Shown here: in pieces, positions 54,831-63,371 of the stretch
Numbering within the stretch: position 1 is the first letter of the stretch
Layout: every line of letters begins with the position of its first letter
Assembly (NCBI GenBank): GCA_963836015.1
Contig: CAWIIF010000004.1
Location: 1,116,001 to 1,180,000 of the forward strand
Reading direction: 5' to 3'
Length of the DNA: 64,000 nt
Source: CAWCDJ01 sp963836015
GTDB taxonomy: Bacteria > Acidobacteriota > Terriglobia > Bryobacterales > Bryobacteraceae
The notes under the pieces: model-generated
The model's database searches: none
The model's input: only the letters and a program-made list of their open reading frames with translations
Told to the model about the DNA's origin: nothing
Translations under genes and position numbers: made by a program

Positions 54831-55710
54831 GGAAAAGCTGATGGACCCGCGTTCGCCCGACCGCCGGCCCCGCCGTGCGGCCTATGCGCTGCCCACCCTG
54901 TTCACCGCCGGCAACATCTTCCTTGGATACCTGTCGATCCTGCGCTCGTTTAAAGGCGCGATGCTGGCCGCATCCGGCGCCGGCGGCGCTCCCGAGCACT
55001 TCGCCATCGCCGCTAAAGCGATCGGCGCGGCCGTGTTTCTCGACGGCCTGGACGGACGGATCGCCCGCATGACCAATACGACCAGCGATTTCGGTCGCGA
55101 AATGGATTCGCTGGCCGACGTCGTGAGTTTCGGGATGGCGCCGGCCGTCCTGGCATTCGCGTGGGGTGTGCAGTTCGTCGACCCCACGCTGGGCGAGCCC
55201 TTGCTGCACCAGATCTTCAACGCAGGCTACTTCGTCGCGTTCCTGTTCCTGCTGTGCGGTGCGGCCCGCCTGGCTCGCTTCAACGTCCAGAAGAACCCGA
55301 TCCCCAAAAATCCCGGGCGCCCCGACCGGAAGTATTTCGTAGGCCTGCCGATCCCCGCCGCCGCCGCCATGGTAGCGGCGGTGGTGTTCGCCTCCGGCGC
55401 GGAGCCGATTGGCTGGTGGCCGATTTCGGTGCTGTGGCTGGCCCTGCTGGCGCTGCTGGGATTCCTGATGGTCAGCACCTGGCGCTACTACAGCTTCAAA
55501 GGCATCAATCTCAACAAGCCCTACACGCCGCTGCTCATCATCGTGCTGGGCGGGCTGATCTACGCGATCTGGAACTGGCCGCAGCCCGTGTTTCTCGGCC
55601 TGGCCACCTGCTATGTGGGCAGCGGGATCGTGATCCGTCTCGGCGGTATCGTGCGTCGCCGCTTCCGGCACGCCCCTCCATCTCATTCTCCGGAGCATCA
55701 GGTTGGCTGA
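54820..55710 (+). CDS. pssA: CDP-diacylglycerol-serine O-phosphatidyltransferase
   Basis: The 296-residue membrane enzyme makes phosphatidylserine from CDP-diacylglycerol and serine, the substrate of the preceding gene. The CDP-alcohol phosphotransferase motif is complete: DGLDGRIARMTNTTSDFG, then EMDSLADVVSFG. About eight helices follow. It overlaps the next gene by 8 bases. Confidence 0.94.
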   Translation: MGLREKLMDPRSPDRRPRRAAYALPTLFTAGNIFLGYLSILRSFKGAMLAASGAGGAPEHFAIAAKAIGAAVFLDGLDGRIARMTNTTSDFGREMDSLADVVSFGMAPAVLAFAWGVQFVDPTLGEPLLHQIFNAGYFVAFLFLLCGAARLARFNVQKNPIPKNPGRPDRKYFVGLPIPAAAAMVAAVVFASGAEPIGWWPISVLWLALLALLGFLMVSTWRYYSFKGINLNKPYTPLLIIVLGGLIYAIWNWPQPVFLGLATCYVGSGIVIRLGGIVRRRFRHAPPSHSPEHQVG

Positions 55711-56710
55711 TCCAAACAACATCGCCCTGGTCGGCAGCGAAACGCTGCTCGGCCGCGAAGTCCGCGACATCGTTGCCACGATGGCGCCGGACCTGCATCT
55801 TCGGCTCATCGCCGACGTCGCCGAAGAGCCCGGCAAGCTCACTCGCGTCGGCGACGAACCCACGCTGGTGACCGGCCTGAACGCCGAAAGCCTGGCGGGC
55901 GGCCGCGCGGTGATCCTGGCCGGCTCTCCGGAATCCAGCCGCAGCGCGCTGGAACTCGCCGGGGACCCGCCCGACATGGCCATCATCGACCTCACTTACC
56001 AGGCGGAGGAGCGCCCCGACGCGCGCTTGCGCGCGCCCTCCGTGGAGGGCGCCGATGAGCCGGAAGAGGCCGCGGTACACGTGATCGCCCACCCGGCCGC
56101 CATCGCGCTGGCCCTGTTCCTGCGCCGGCTGCATGCCAACGACGCGATCCGCCGCTCCATCATCCACATCTTCGCCCCCGCCAGCGAGTACGGCGCTAAG
56201 GGCGTCGAAGAACTGCAGCACCAGACCGTCTCCCTGCTCTCTTTCAAAACCCTGCCCAAAGCCATCTTCGACGCACAGCTCAGCTTCAACATGCTGCCGC
56301 GCTATGGCGAAGAGGCGCCGGTCCGGCTCGAGGATTCCGAGCTGCGCATCGAGCGGCACCTGGCCAGCCTGCTCGACACCCCGGGCGAAGGCGAGGGGGC
56401 GCCCATGCCGTCGCTGCGCCTCATCCAGGCCCCGGTCTTTCACGGCTACAGCTTCTCCGCCTGGGTGGAGTTCGAGGCCAACCCCGGCCTGGAAGCCCTG
56501 GAAAGCGGCCTCGCCATGGAATCGATCGAAGTGCGCGGCGAAGACACCGAGCCGCCCACCAACGTGGGCCAGGCCGGCCAGGGAGGCATCGCCGTAGGCG
56601 CCATCATCCCGGATCGCAACGATGCCGACGCTTACTGGTTCTGGCTGGTGGCCGATAACGTGCGGCTGGCCGCCGAGAACGCCGTCGCGGTCGCCCGCCA
56701 ACTTGTATGA
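55703..56710 (+). CDS. Aspartate-semialdehyde-dehydrogenase-like protein lacking the catalytic Cys
   Basis: The 335-residue protein (TTG start) has the NADP-binding fold of Asd (NIALVGSETLLGREV) and its dimer region (FAPASEYGAKGVEELQHQT), but where Asd has the cysteine in a PNCxT segment it reads HVIAHPAAIAL. Without the cysteine the reductive acyl transfer cannot work, so the protein should not be Asd. It may be a structural or regulatory paralogue. It lies between pssA and lptE with overlaps on both sides, and such context is conserved in acidobacterial genomes as far as I recall. Confidence 0.78.
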   Translation: MADPNNIALVGSETLLGREVRDIVATMAPDLHLRLIADVAEEPGKLTRVGDEPTLVTGLNAESLAGGRAVILAGSPESSRSALELAGDPPDMAIIDLTYQAEERPDARLRAPSVEGADEPEEAAVHVIAHPAAIALALFLRRLHANDAIRRSIIHIFAPASEYGAKGVEELQHQTVSLLSFKTLPKAIFDAQLSFNMLPRYGEEAPVRLEDSELRIERHLASLLDTPGEGEGAPMPSLRLIQAPVFHGYSFSAWVEFEANPGLEALESGLAMESIEVRGEDTEPPTNVGQAGQGGIAVGAIIPDRNDADAYWFWLVADNVRLAAENAVAVARQLV

Positions 56711-57219
56711 AGCGCTTCGCGGCCTCCGCCATCGCCCTGTTTACCGCCGCCTGCGGCTACCACGTCGGCGGGCACGCCGACCTGATGCCGAAGACCATCA
56801 AGACGATCGCCATCCCGGCCTTCGGCAATAACACCACGCGCTACAAGCTCCCAGTCCTGCTGGCGGCCAACGTCACACGAGAATTCAACACGCGCACGCG
56901 GTACCGGATCGTCGCCGACCCGAGCGAGGCGGACGCCGTTCTCACCGGAGCGGTCATCAACTTCTCGCCCTACCCGACGATTTTCGACCCGGCCTCCGGA
57001 CGCGCCACGGGCGTCCAGGTGGTGGTGAACGTGCAGCTGACGCTCACCGAGCGCGCGACCGGCAAGGTGCTCTTCACCCGTCCGAATGCCGAATTCCGCG
57101 AGCGCTACGAAATCACCACCGACCCGCAGTCCTACTTCGACGAGAGCGACACGGCCCTGGCCCGCCTCAGCCAGGACGTGGCCCGCAGCATCGTCACCGC
57201 GATCCTGGAGGATTTTTGA
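56707..57219 (+). CDS. lptE: LPS-assembly lipoprotein LptE
   Basis: The 170-residue protein has a lipobox (FTAACGYH, acylated Cys16) followed by the LptE fold: GYHVGGHADLMPKTIKTIAIPAFGNN and TREFNTRTRYRIVADPSEAD. It forms the outer-membrane LPS inserter with LptD. The start ATG overlaps the previous stop, and its end overlaps holA (TTGA). Confidence 0.87.
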   Translation: MKRFAASAIALFTAACGYHVGGHADLMPKTIKTIAIPAFGNNTTRYKLPVLLAANVTREFNTRTRYRIVADPSEADAVLTGAVINFSPYPTIFDPASGRATGVQVVVNVQLTLTERATGKVLFTRPNAEFRERYEITTDPQSYFDESDTALARLSQDVARSIVTAILEDF

Positions 57220-58265
57220 CCCCCTCCCAGTTGTTCTCGCGCATCAAGCGGAACGATCTGCCCCCGGCGATCCTGCTGCTCGGTCCCGAGGCCTACGAAC
57301 GCCGCCGGCTCAAGGAGGCGCTGTTCGCCACCGTTCCCGAAAACGCCGTCGCGCAGCACGATCTCACCGAAGTGACGCTGGCAGAAGTTCTGGATGACGC
57401 GCGCGCGCTTTCGCTGTTCGCCTCCGAGCGCCTGATCTGGGTGGTCAACGCGGAGGCCGCGCTCCCCCGCGGCCGTGCCGCGGCTGATGACGATGAGGGC
57501 GAATCCGCCGGGTCCGGAGACGCGGGTCCCCTCAACGAATACTTGAAGGACCCTACACCCGGCGTGGTAATCGTCTTCGAAGCCATCCGCTTCGATTTCG
57601 AAGGCGACGACAAACGCAAGCAGGAGCGCGTCCGCAAGTTCTATGCCGCCCTTCGAGACGTCGTCGAGCTGCGGCGGTTTTCGGTCCATGAGGCCCGCCA
57701 GGAGGCCGAATCGCTGGCCGCCGCCGCTCAGTTTCGCATCGAGCCTGCCGCGCTCGACCTGCTGGTGGAAGCTCTCGGCGCCGACATCGCCCGCATCAGC
57801 GTGGAGATCGAGAAGCTTTCGCTCTACGCCGCCGGCCGGCAGGTGGGCGTGGACGACATCGCGGCCCTGGTTCCCGATGCCCGGTCCACCAATATTTTCG
57901 CACTCGTGAATGCCCTCGGCCGTCGCGACCGCGCGCGCTCGCTCGAGATCCTCGACACGCTGGTGCGGGAAGGCGAGTATCTGCCGCTGGCGCTGGCGTT
58001 CCTTTCCACGCAATTCCGCATGGCGCTGGTGGCCCGGGAATCGGGCCTCAAGAGTTCACAACAGGTTCAGGGACACTTCACCCGGATGGGTGTGCCGATG
58101 TGGGGATCGCGCGCCGATCAGGTCTGGCAAACCGTGAGCAAATTCAACAAAGCCCAGCTCCAGCGCGCCATGAAGTTGATTTACGAGGCTGACAAAGGCC
58201 TCCGTGACGCGCGGCCGGACGACCGCATCGTCATGGAGCAATTCATCCTGCAGTTGGTCGGATAG
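57216..58265 (+). CDS. holA: DNA polymerase III subunit delta
   Basis: The 349-residue protein is the clamp-loader delta subunit. It has the AAA-like N-terminal region (PAILLLGPEAYERRRLKEAL) without a Walker motif, a central lid with PTPGVVIVFEAIRFDF, and the C-terminal collar (YLPLALAFLSTQFRMALVARE). The TTG start overlaps the lptE stop. The lptE-holA pair is the common order in Gram-negative bacteria. Confidence 0.93.
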   Translation: MTPSQLFSRIKRNDLPPAILLLGPEAYERRRLKEALFATVPENAVAQHDLTEVTLAEVLDDARALSLFASERLIWVVNAEAALPRGRAAADDDEGESAGSGDAGPLNEYLKDPTPGVVIVFEAIRFDFEGDDKRKQERVRKFYAALRDVVELRRFSVHEARQEAESLAAAAQFRIEPAALDLLVEALGADIARISVEIEKLSLYAAGRQVGVDDIAALVPDARSTNIFALVNALGRRDRARSLEILDTLVREGEYLPLALAFLSTQFRMALVARESGLKSSQQVQGHFTRMGVPMWGSRADQVWQTVSKFNKAQLQRAMKLIYEADKGLRDARPDDRIVMEQFILQLVG

Positions 58266-58272
58266 GCATCGG

Positions 58273-58548
58273 CTAGGCGGCCGGTGCCGAGAGCGCCTTC
58301 ACCCGTGAATGCAGCTTCGACTTATACCGCGATGCCGTATTCTTCTTGATAATCCCGCTCTTGGCGGACCGGTCGATCAAGGAAAACGTCTTGGGCAGAA
58401 GCTGCGCCGCCAGGTTGGCGTCCTTACTGACAATCGCGCGCCGGATGGAGCGAATCTGGTGGCGCAGCCGGCTCTTGTTCTTCGTGTTGAAAGCCGTGCG
58501 ACGTTCGGTTTCACGCACCCGCTTGAGCGCGGAATATGTGTTTGCCAT
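58273..58548 (-). CDS. rpsT: 30S ribosomal protein S20
   Basis: The 91-residue basic, helical protein matches S20: [36 protein letters not shown], and [21 protein letters not shown]. It binds 16S rRNA early in assembly. It converges on holA with seven bases between the stops, a common arrangement. Confidence 0.96.
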   Translation of the reverse strand: MANTYSALKRVRETERRTAFNTKNKSRLRHQIRSIRRAIVSKDANLAAQLLPKTFSLIDRSAKSGIIKKNTASRYKSKLHSRVKALSAPAA

Positions 58549-58712
58549 CTTTGCTAAAGCTATTCCTTACAGAGAATTCGAGTCTCCAGGATACCGCATT
58601 TCACCGCCAGGCCGCAACGCCGGGGCCGGCGGCCAACCCTGCCAGAACCTGGGGCTGGTGTTATCGTTCACGAACGAGCTTTCCGGCGTTGCTTCGATTT
58701 GCGTAGGCCGCG

Positions 58713-59858
58713 CTATCCGATGCCGATATCCGCCTTCCAGGTTGTCTCGCGGCCGGTGTAAATCGCCTGCCGGCCCAGAAGCGCGATGCAGGTGCTCAGA
58801 GCCGAGCGCTCCACGGCGTTCTCCGGGTTGTTGGCGAGAATCCGGGTCAGGAAATTGTCAATCGCGTCCATCGTGATGTCGCGCTTGGTGGGCATCTCTT
58901 CGATCTTGCCCGGGCCCTTGTAATGCACCATCTTGACGCGCGAGGTGGTGATCGTGCCCTTGGTGCCGGTGAACTCTTCGCCGATCCTGCTGTAGCCGCG
59001 CGGCGTCAACTGGTTGGCCTCGAAGTTCACCAGGAAACCGCCCGGCCACTCGTAAATGACCGTGAGGTTGTCCAGGATGTCCATGTCCTTGCGGACCTTC
59101 TTATTGCCGCGGCCGATCGCGCGGAGCGGCAGGCCGCCCATGAACCAGTGCAGAACATCCAGATTGTGGCAGTCCTGCTCGACGATGATGTCGCCGGAGT
59201 ATTCCTTGTAGCAGAACCAGTTCCGCAGTTTTTCCACTTGCGGATCGGAGAACGGCCGGCGCGTGAACGGGTCGTTCGCAATCCACGCGGCGCGCGCGTT
59301 GGCCAGGTCCCCGATCTCCCCGCCCTGGATCCGCTTATAGGCTTCCAGGTACTCGGGGCCGTAGCGCTGCTGGTAGCCGAAGGCGATGGTCTTCGTGGGG
59401 TCTGCCTTTTTGGCCGCCGCCATCACGCGCTTGCAGCCCGCCACGTCCACGCCGGCAGGCTTCTCGCAATAGACGTTCTTCTTCGCCTGGATGGCCGCTT
59501 CCAGCATACGCGGGTGCTCGAAAGGCGGCGTGGCGATGAACACGGCGTCGATATCGGGCTCGGCCAGCAGCTTCTCGAAATCGGTGAACTTCTTGGTGGA
59601 GGTGGTTTTGATGGTGGTTTCCGACCGGTCGAACTGGTCCGGAAACTTGTCGCACATGGCCGTGATGCGCGCGCGCGGATCCGCATTGACAATGCTCGCG
59701 TCGTACGATCCGCGGCCGCCACAACCGATCAGGCCGACGGATAGTTGGGAATTCGCCTGGCTGCCGCGTACGGCCTCTGGGGCGACAATCGTGAAAGCGC
59801 TGGCAGCAGCGGCGGCGCCAGACTGCAGGAAATTGCGGCGGGATGTAGCGTTCGTCAT
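58713..59858 (-). CDS. Tat-exported Gfo/Idh/MocA-family oxidoreductase
   Basis: The 381-residue protein has a twin-arginine signal (TSRRNFLQSGAAAAASAF), the Rossmann fold VGLIGCGGRG and the catalytic-lysine segment YCEKPAGVDV. The C-terminal domain is the usual substrate domain. The mature N-terminus (GSQANSQL) resembles the first copy at 19610-20833, so the two are paralogues. It is divergent from map. Confidence 0.9.
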   Translation of the reverse strand: MTNATSRRNFLQSGAAAAASAFTIVAPEAVRGSQANSQLSVGLIGCGGRGSYDASIVNADPRARITAMCDKFPDQFDRSETTIKTTSTKKFTDFEKLLAEPDIDAVFIATPPFEHPRMLEAAIQAKKNVYCEKPAGVDVAGCKRVMAAAKKADPTKTIAFGYQQRYGPEYLEAYKRIQGGEIGDLANARAAWIANDPFTRRPFSDPQVEKLRNWFCYKEYSGDIIVEQDCHNLDVLHWFMGGLPLRAIGRGNKKVRKDMDILDNLTVIYEWPGGFLVNFEANQLTPRGYSRIGEEFTGTKGTITTSRVKMVHYKGPGKIEEMPTKRDITMDAIDNFLTRILANNPENAVERSALSTCIALLGRQAIYTGRETTWKADIGIG

Positions 59859-59887
59859 GCCATTCCTGTCCTCAGGCCAGATTATAA

Positions 59888-59921
59888 GTCATGGCATCTC
59901 CAGGTCCTAAATGCCCATGAC
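59888..59921. promoter_or_regulatory. Inverted repeat between divergent oxidoreductase and map genes
   Basis: GTCATGG (59888-59894) and CCATGAC (59915-59921) are 20 bases apart within the 75-base gap between the two divergent starts. CATAAT (59921-59926 area) close to the map ATG could be a -10 box. A shared operator is possible but not shown. Confidence 0.3.
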
Positions 59922-59933
59922 ATAATGTGTCCC

Positions 59934-60677
59934 ATGTCGATCCGCAATCAGGCTCAACTCGAAAAGCTGCGCGCTATCGGCCGCATCGTCCGGCTGGCGC
60001 TCGATCGGACCGCGGCGGCAGTCCGGCCCGGCATCACTACCGCCGAGCTGGATGCGATCGGCGCGCGCGTGCTGGCCGGGCACGGAGCCGAATCGGCGCC
60101 GCCCAAAGTCTACGGATTTCCCGGCGCGCTGTGCATCAGCGTGAACGATGAGGCCATCCATGGAATTCCCGGAGCGCGCGTCATCCAGCCCGGCGATCTC
60201 GTGAAGCTCGACCTCGTGGCGGAAAAAGAAGGCTACTTCGCCGACGCCGCCGTGACGGTGGCGGCCGGAGACCCGGAGGCGGGCGCGGCGGCCCTGGTGC
60301 GGTGCGCCGAGAGCGCCTTCCGCCTCGCCGCCCTGGCCGCGCGCACCGGGAGCCGCGTTTACGACATCGGCCGCGCCGTGGAACAGGAGACGCGCCGCTG
60401 CGGGTTCCAGGTGATGCGCGAGCTGTGCGGGCACGGCGTCGGCCGCACCATCCACGAGCCGCCCACCATCCCCAATTATCACGACCCGCGCTTCCGCCAG
60501 CGCCTCACCGAGGGTCTCGTGATCACCATTGAGCCGATCATCGCGGCGGGCAGCGGGAAGGGCATTCTCCAAGGCGATCAGTGGACTATCCGCACGGCCG
60601 ACCGCAGCCTCTCGGCGCACTACGAACACACCGTGGTGATCACCGGCGGCGAGCCGATACTTCTCACGGCGGCGTAA
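59934..60677 (+). CDS. map: Type I methionine aminopeptidase
   Basis: The 247-residue enzyme removes N-terminal methionine. The metal ligands are in place: LDLVAEKEGYFADAAVTV (two Asp), GHGVGRTIHEPPTIPNY (His), ITIEPIIAAG (Glu) and YEHTVVITGG (Glu). The ATG at 59934 gives the normal family start SIRNQAQLEKLRAIG; the upstream frame overlaps the oxidoreductase promoter region and is rejected. Confidence 0.95.
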   Translation: MSIRNQAQLEKLRAIGRIVRLALDRTAAAVRPGITTAELDAIGARVLAGHGAESAPPKVYGFPGALCISVNDEAIHGIPGARVIQPGDLVKLDLVAEKEGYFADAAVTVAAGDPEAGAAALVRCAESAFRLAALAARTGSRVYDIGRAVEQETRRCGFQVMRELCGHGVGRTIHEPPTIPNYHDPRFRQRLTEGLVITIEPIIAAGSGKGILQGDQWTIRTADRSLSAHYEHTVVITGGEPILLTAA

Positions 60678-60686
60678 ACTACGTTT

Positions 60687-63371
60687 ATGGGTCAATGCGC
60701 TTCCTGCGGCTCCGAGGTCTCCGCAAGCAGCCGTCTTTGCCCCGCCTGCGAAACCGCGGCGGAGGGGGATTCCTTCGCCACCAGAACTGTTGCGGTTTCG
60801 ACTCCAGCTTCGCGCACGCCGAGCGTCCGCTCTTCCTCTGCCGTGCGCCAGGGGCGGTTCACGCCCGGCCAACTGCTCGGCGGGCGGTACCGCATCGTCG
60901 CCCTCCTCGGGAAAGGCGGGATGGGGGAGGTGTATCGCGCCGACGATCTCAGCCTCGATCAGCCGGTGGCCCTCAAGTTCCTGCCCGAGGCCCTGACGCA
61001 CCATGCCGACGCGCTGGCGCGCTTCCGCAACGAGGTGCGTATCGCCCGCCAGGTGTCCCACCCCAACGTGTGCCGCGTGTACGACCTCGGCGAGATGGAA
61101 GGCCTCTACTTCCTCTCCATGGAGTATGTGGACGGTGAGGACCTCGGCTCGCTGCTGCGGCGCATCGGCCGTCTCCCCGCCGACAAGGCCCTCGAGATCG
61201 CGCGCAAGCTGTGCGCGGGCCTCGCCGCGGCCCACGAAAAGGGCGTCCTGCATCGCGACCTCAAGCCCGCGAACGTCATGCTGGATGCCCGCGGGCAGGT
61301 GCTGCTCACCGATTTCGGGCTGGCCGGACTGGCGGGCGAGATCGAGCGCGACGAGGTCCGCAACGGCACCCCCGCCTACATGGCGCCGGAGCAGCTGGCC
61401 GGCGAAGAGGTCACCATCAAGAGCGATATCTATTCGCTCGGCCTGGTGCTCTACGAGATTTTCACGGGAAAGCTGCCCTACGAATCGGCCACCCTGGCCG
61501 GATTGATCCGCGCGCAAAAAGAAAGCTCCCCGCCCAGCCCCACTACTTTGGTGCGCGACCTCGACCCCACGGTGGAGCGCGTCATCCTGCGGTGCCTTCA
61601 GGCACGCCCGGCGCTGCGCCCTGGTTCGGCGCTGGCGGTGGCGGCGGCCCTGCCGGGAGGCGATCCGCTGGCGGCGGCGCTGGCCGCGGGTGAAACTCCC
61701 TCGCCCGAGATGGTCGCGGCCGCCGGAGAGGGCGACGGACTCTCGATGCGCGCGGCGCTCCCGCTGTTCCTCGGCGCCCTGGCCCTGATCGCCGCGGCGT
61801 GTGTGATGTCCAACCGGACGAGCGCGCTCGAAATGCTCCAGCCCGAATACTCGCCCGACGTGCTGGTGCAGAAGGTTCGCGATCTGCTTCCGCGCCTGGG
61901 CGTGGCCGGAGGGCGGCCGGCCGACTTCGCCTACGGCTTCGATTGGAACGACGAACTCTTCGACCACTTCATGAAGGAGAGCAAGCCGGCCCCGCAATGG
62001 GACCGCTTCTTCTCCCAAAAACCGCCGGCGCTGCAATTCTGGTATCGCCAAAGCCGGTCGACCATGACCGGCATCGCCATCCATGACGACCTGCTGACGC
62101 CCGGAGTGCTGCAATGGGACGATCCGCCGCCGGTGGAATCGGGGATGGTGCGAATTGTGGTCGATTCCTATGCCCGCCTTCTGTACTTCGAGCGGATCCC
62201 CGACCAGAAGGAAAGCCCCCCGAAGGATCCGGCCGCACCGCCCGACTGGAACTTTGCGATCTCGGCGGCCGGGCTCGACCCGGCGAAACTTCAGCCCGCC
62301 GAACCGCTGTGGAACTCCCTGGCTTCGAGCGATGCGCGCAAGGCATGGACCGGCACATGGCCCGGAACCAGCCGCCCGCTGCGGGTCGAAGCCGCGTCCC
62401 TGCGCAATCAGCCGGTATTCTTCTCGGTGATCGAATCGTGGACGCAGCCCGACCGTATGCCGGGCCCGGAATCGGCCCAGAGCTTCTGGTCGGAGACGAT
62501 CCTCGCCTTGATCACCGTCGCGGTATGCCTGGGCGCCGGCATTCTGGCGCGGCGCAATCTGTCGCAGAATCGCGGAGACTTGCGGGGCGCCTGGCGGCTG
62601 GCCTTCTTTTTCGCCTCCGTACAGATGGCGCTGTGGATTGCGCGGGGCCATTTCGCCGCTTCGATCGGAACATTCGGAATCTTCCTGCTCGCGCTGTGCA
62701 CCTCGGTATTTTACGGAGTCGTCATCTGGACGCTGTACATCGCGCTCGAACCTTACGTGCGCCGGCACTGGCCGCAGACGCTGATCGCCTGGTCGAGCGT
62801 GCTGATCGGCAAACTGCGCGACCCGGTGGTGGGGCGCGACGTTTTGATCGGCGTGTTCTGCGGAACGGTCACCCCTTTCCTTGGCGGCCTGATGGATCTG
62901 TGGATCCGCCGCCTGGGGCCGGCATCTCCGGCGCGCGGGGTCACCGACACGCTGCTGGGAGTGCGCAGCACCCTGGCGTTTTGCCTGAGTACCCTGCCGC
63001 ATGGAATTCGCGAGGCGCTGCTGTTCTTCTTCCTGATTTTTCTGTTCCGGGTCCTGCTGCGCAACCAGTGGCTGGCCGCGGCGGCCTTCGCACTGCTGTT
63101 CGCCTCGCTGAACTTCCTCTCCCCGAATCACCCTGTCCTGAACGGCATTGTGAGTTTTGTGGTGCTCGGCGGACTCGGGTTCGTGGTGCTGCGGTGGGGG
63201 TTGCTCAGCCTGGCGGTGGCAATCCTGGTGAGCGGAATCGTAGGGGGAGCGAAAGTGACCACCAACTCTTCCGCCTGGTATTTCGGCAACGGCTGGTTGA
63301 TGGTGGCCGGAGTAATCGCGTTAGCCGCGTGGGCGTTCCGTACCGCGGCCGTCGGCCGCAAAACAGCCTAG
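60687..63371 (+). CDS. Membrane Ser/Thr protein kinase with zinc ribbon and C-terminal helix bundle
   Basis: The 894-residue protein begins with a zinc ribbon (Cys4, Cys7, Cys18, Cys21). A PknB-type kinase follows (about 66-330) with GKGGMGEVYRADD, the ATP lysine in VALKFL (Lys97), HRDLKPANV (Asp191), TDFGLAG and APEQLAG, so it should be active. After a helix near 360, a soluble region of about 200 residues is followed by eight or more helices (540-890). Some of these (LPHGIREALLFFFLIFLFR) are loosely like CPBP-type membrane proteases without their acid pair. It starts 9 bases after map. Confidence 0.9.
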   Translation: MGQCASCGSEVSASSRLCPACETAAEGDSFATRTVAVSTPASRTPSVRSSSAVRQGRFTPGQLLGGRYRIVALLGKGGMGEVYRADDLSLDQPVALKFLPEALTHHADALARFRNEVRIARQVSHPNVCRVYDLGEMEGLYFLSMEYVDGEDLGSLLRRIGRLPADKALEIARKLCAGLAAAHEKGVLHRDLKPANVMLDARGQVLLTDFGLAGLAGEIERDEVRNGTPAYMAPEQLAGEEVTIKSDIYSLGLVLYEIFTGKLPYESATLAGLIRAQKESSPPSPTTLVRDLDPTVERVILRCLQARPALRPGSALAVAAALPGGDPLAAALAAGETPSPEMVAAAGEGDGLSMRAALPLFLGALALIAAACVMSNRTSALEMLQPEYSPDVLVQKVRDLLPRLGVAGGRPADFAYGFDWNDELFDHFMKESKPAPQWDRFFSQKPPALQFWYRQSRSTMTGIAIHDDLLTPGVLQWDDPPPVESGMVRIVVDSYARLLYFERIPDQKESPPKDPAAPPDWNFAISAAGLDPAKLQPAEPLWNSLASSDARKAWTGTWPGTSRPLRVEAASLRNQPVFFSVIESWTQPDRMPGPESAQSFWSETILALITVAVCLGAGILARRNLSQNRGDLRGAWRLAFFFASVQMALWIARGHFAASIGTFGIFLLALCTSVFYGVVIWTLYIALEPYVRRHWPQTLIAWSSVLIGKLRDPVVGRDVLIGVFCGTVTPFLGGLMDLWIRRLGPASPARGVTDTLLGVRSTLAFCLSTLPHGIREALLFFFLIFLFRVLLRNQWLAAAAFALLFASLNFLSPNHPVLNGIVSFVVLGGLGFVVLRWGLLSLAVAILVSGIVGGAKVTTNSSAWYFGNGWLMVAGVIALAAWAFRTAAVGRKTA

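Noticed and set aside
59907..63131. Very long reverse-strand open frame (1074 codons) over map and the kinase
   Set aside because: It is the shadow of high-G+C codon use; its translation is rich in Arg, Gly, His and Gln with no domains, while the + strand encodes clear families.
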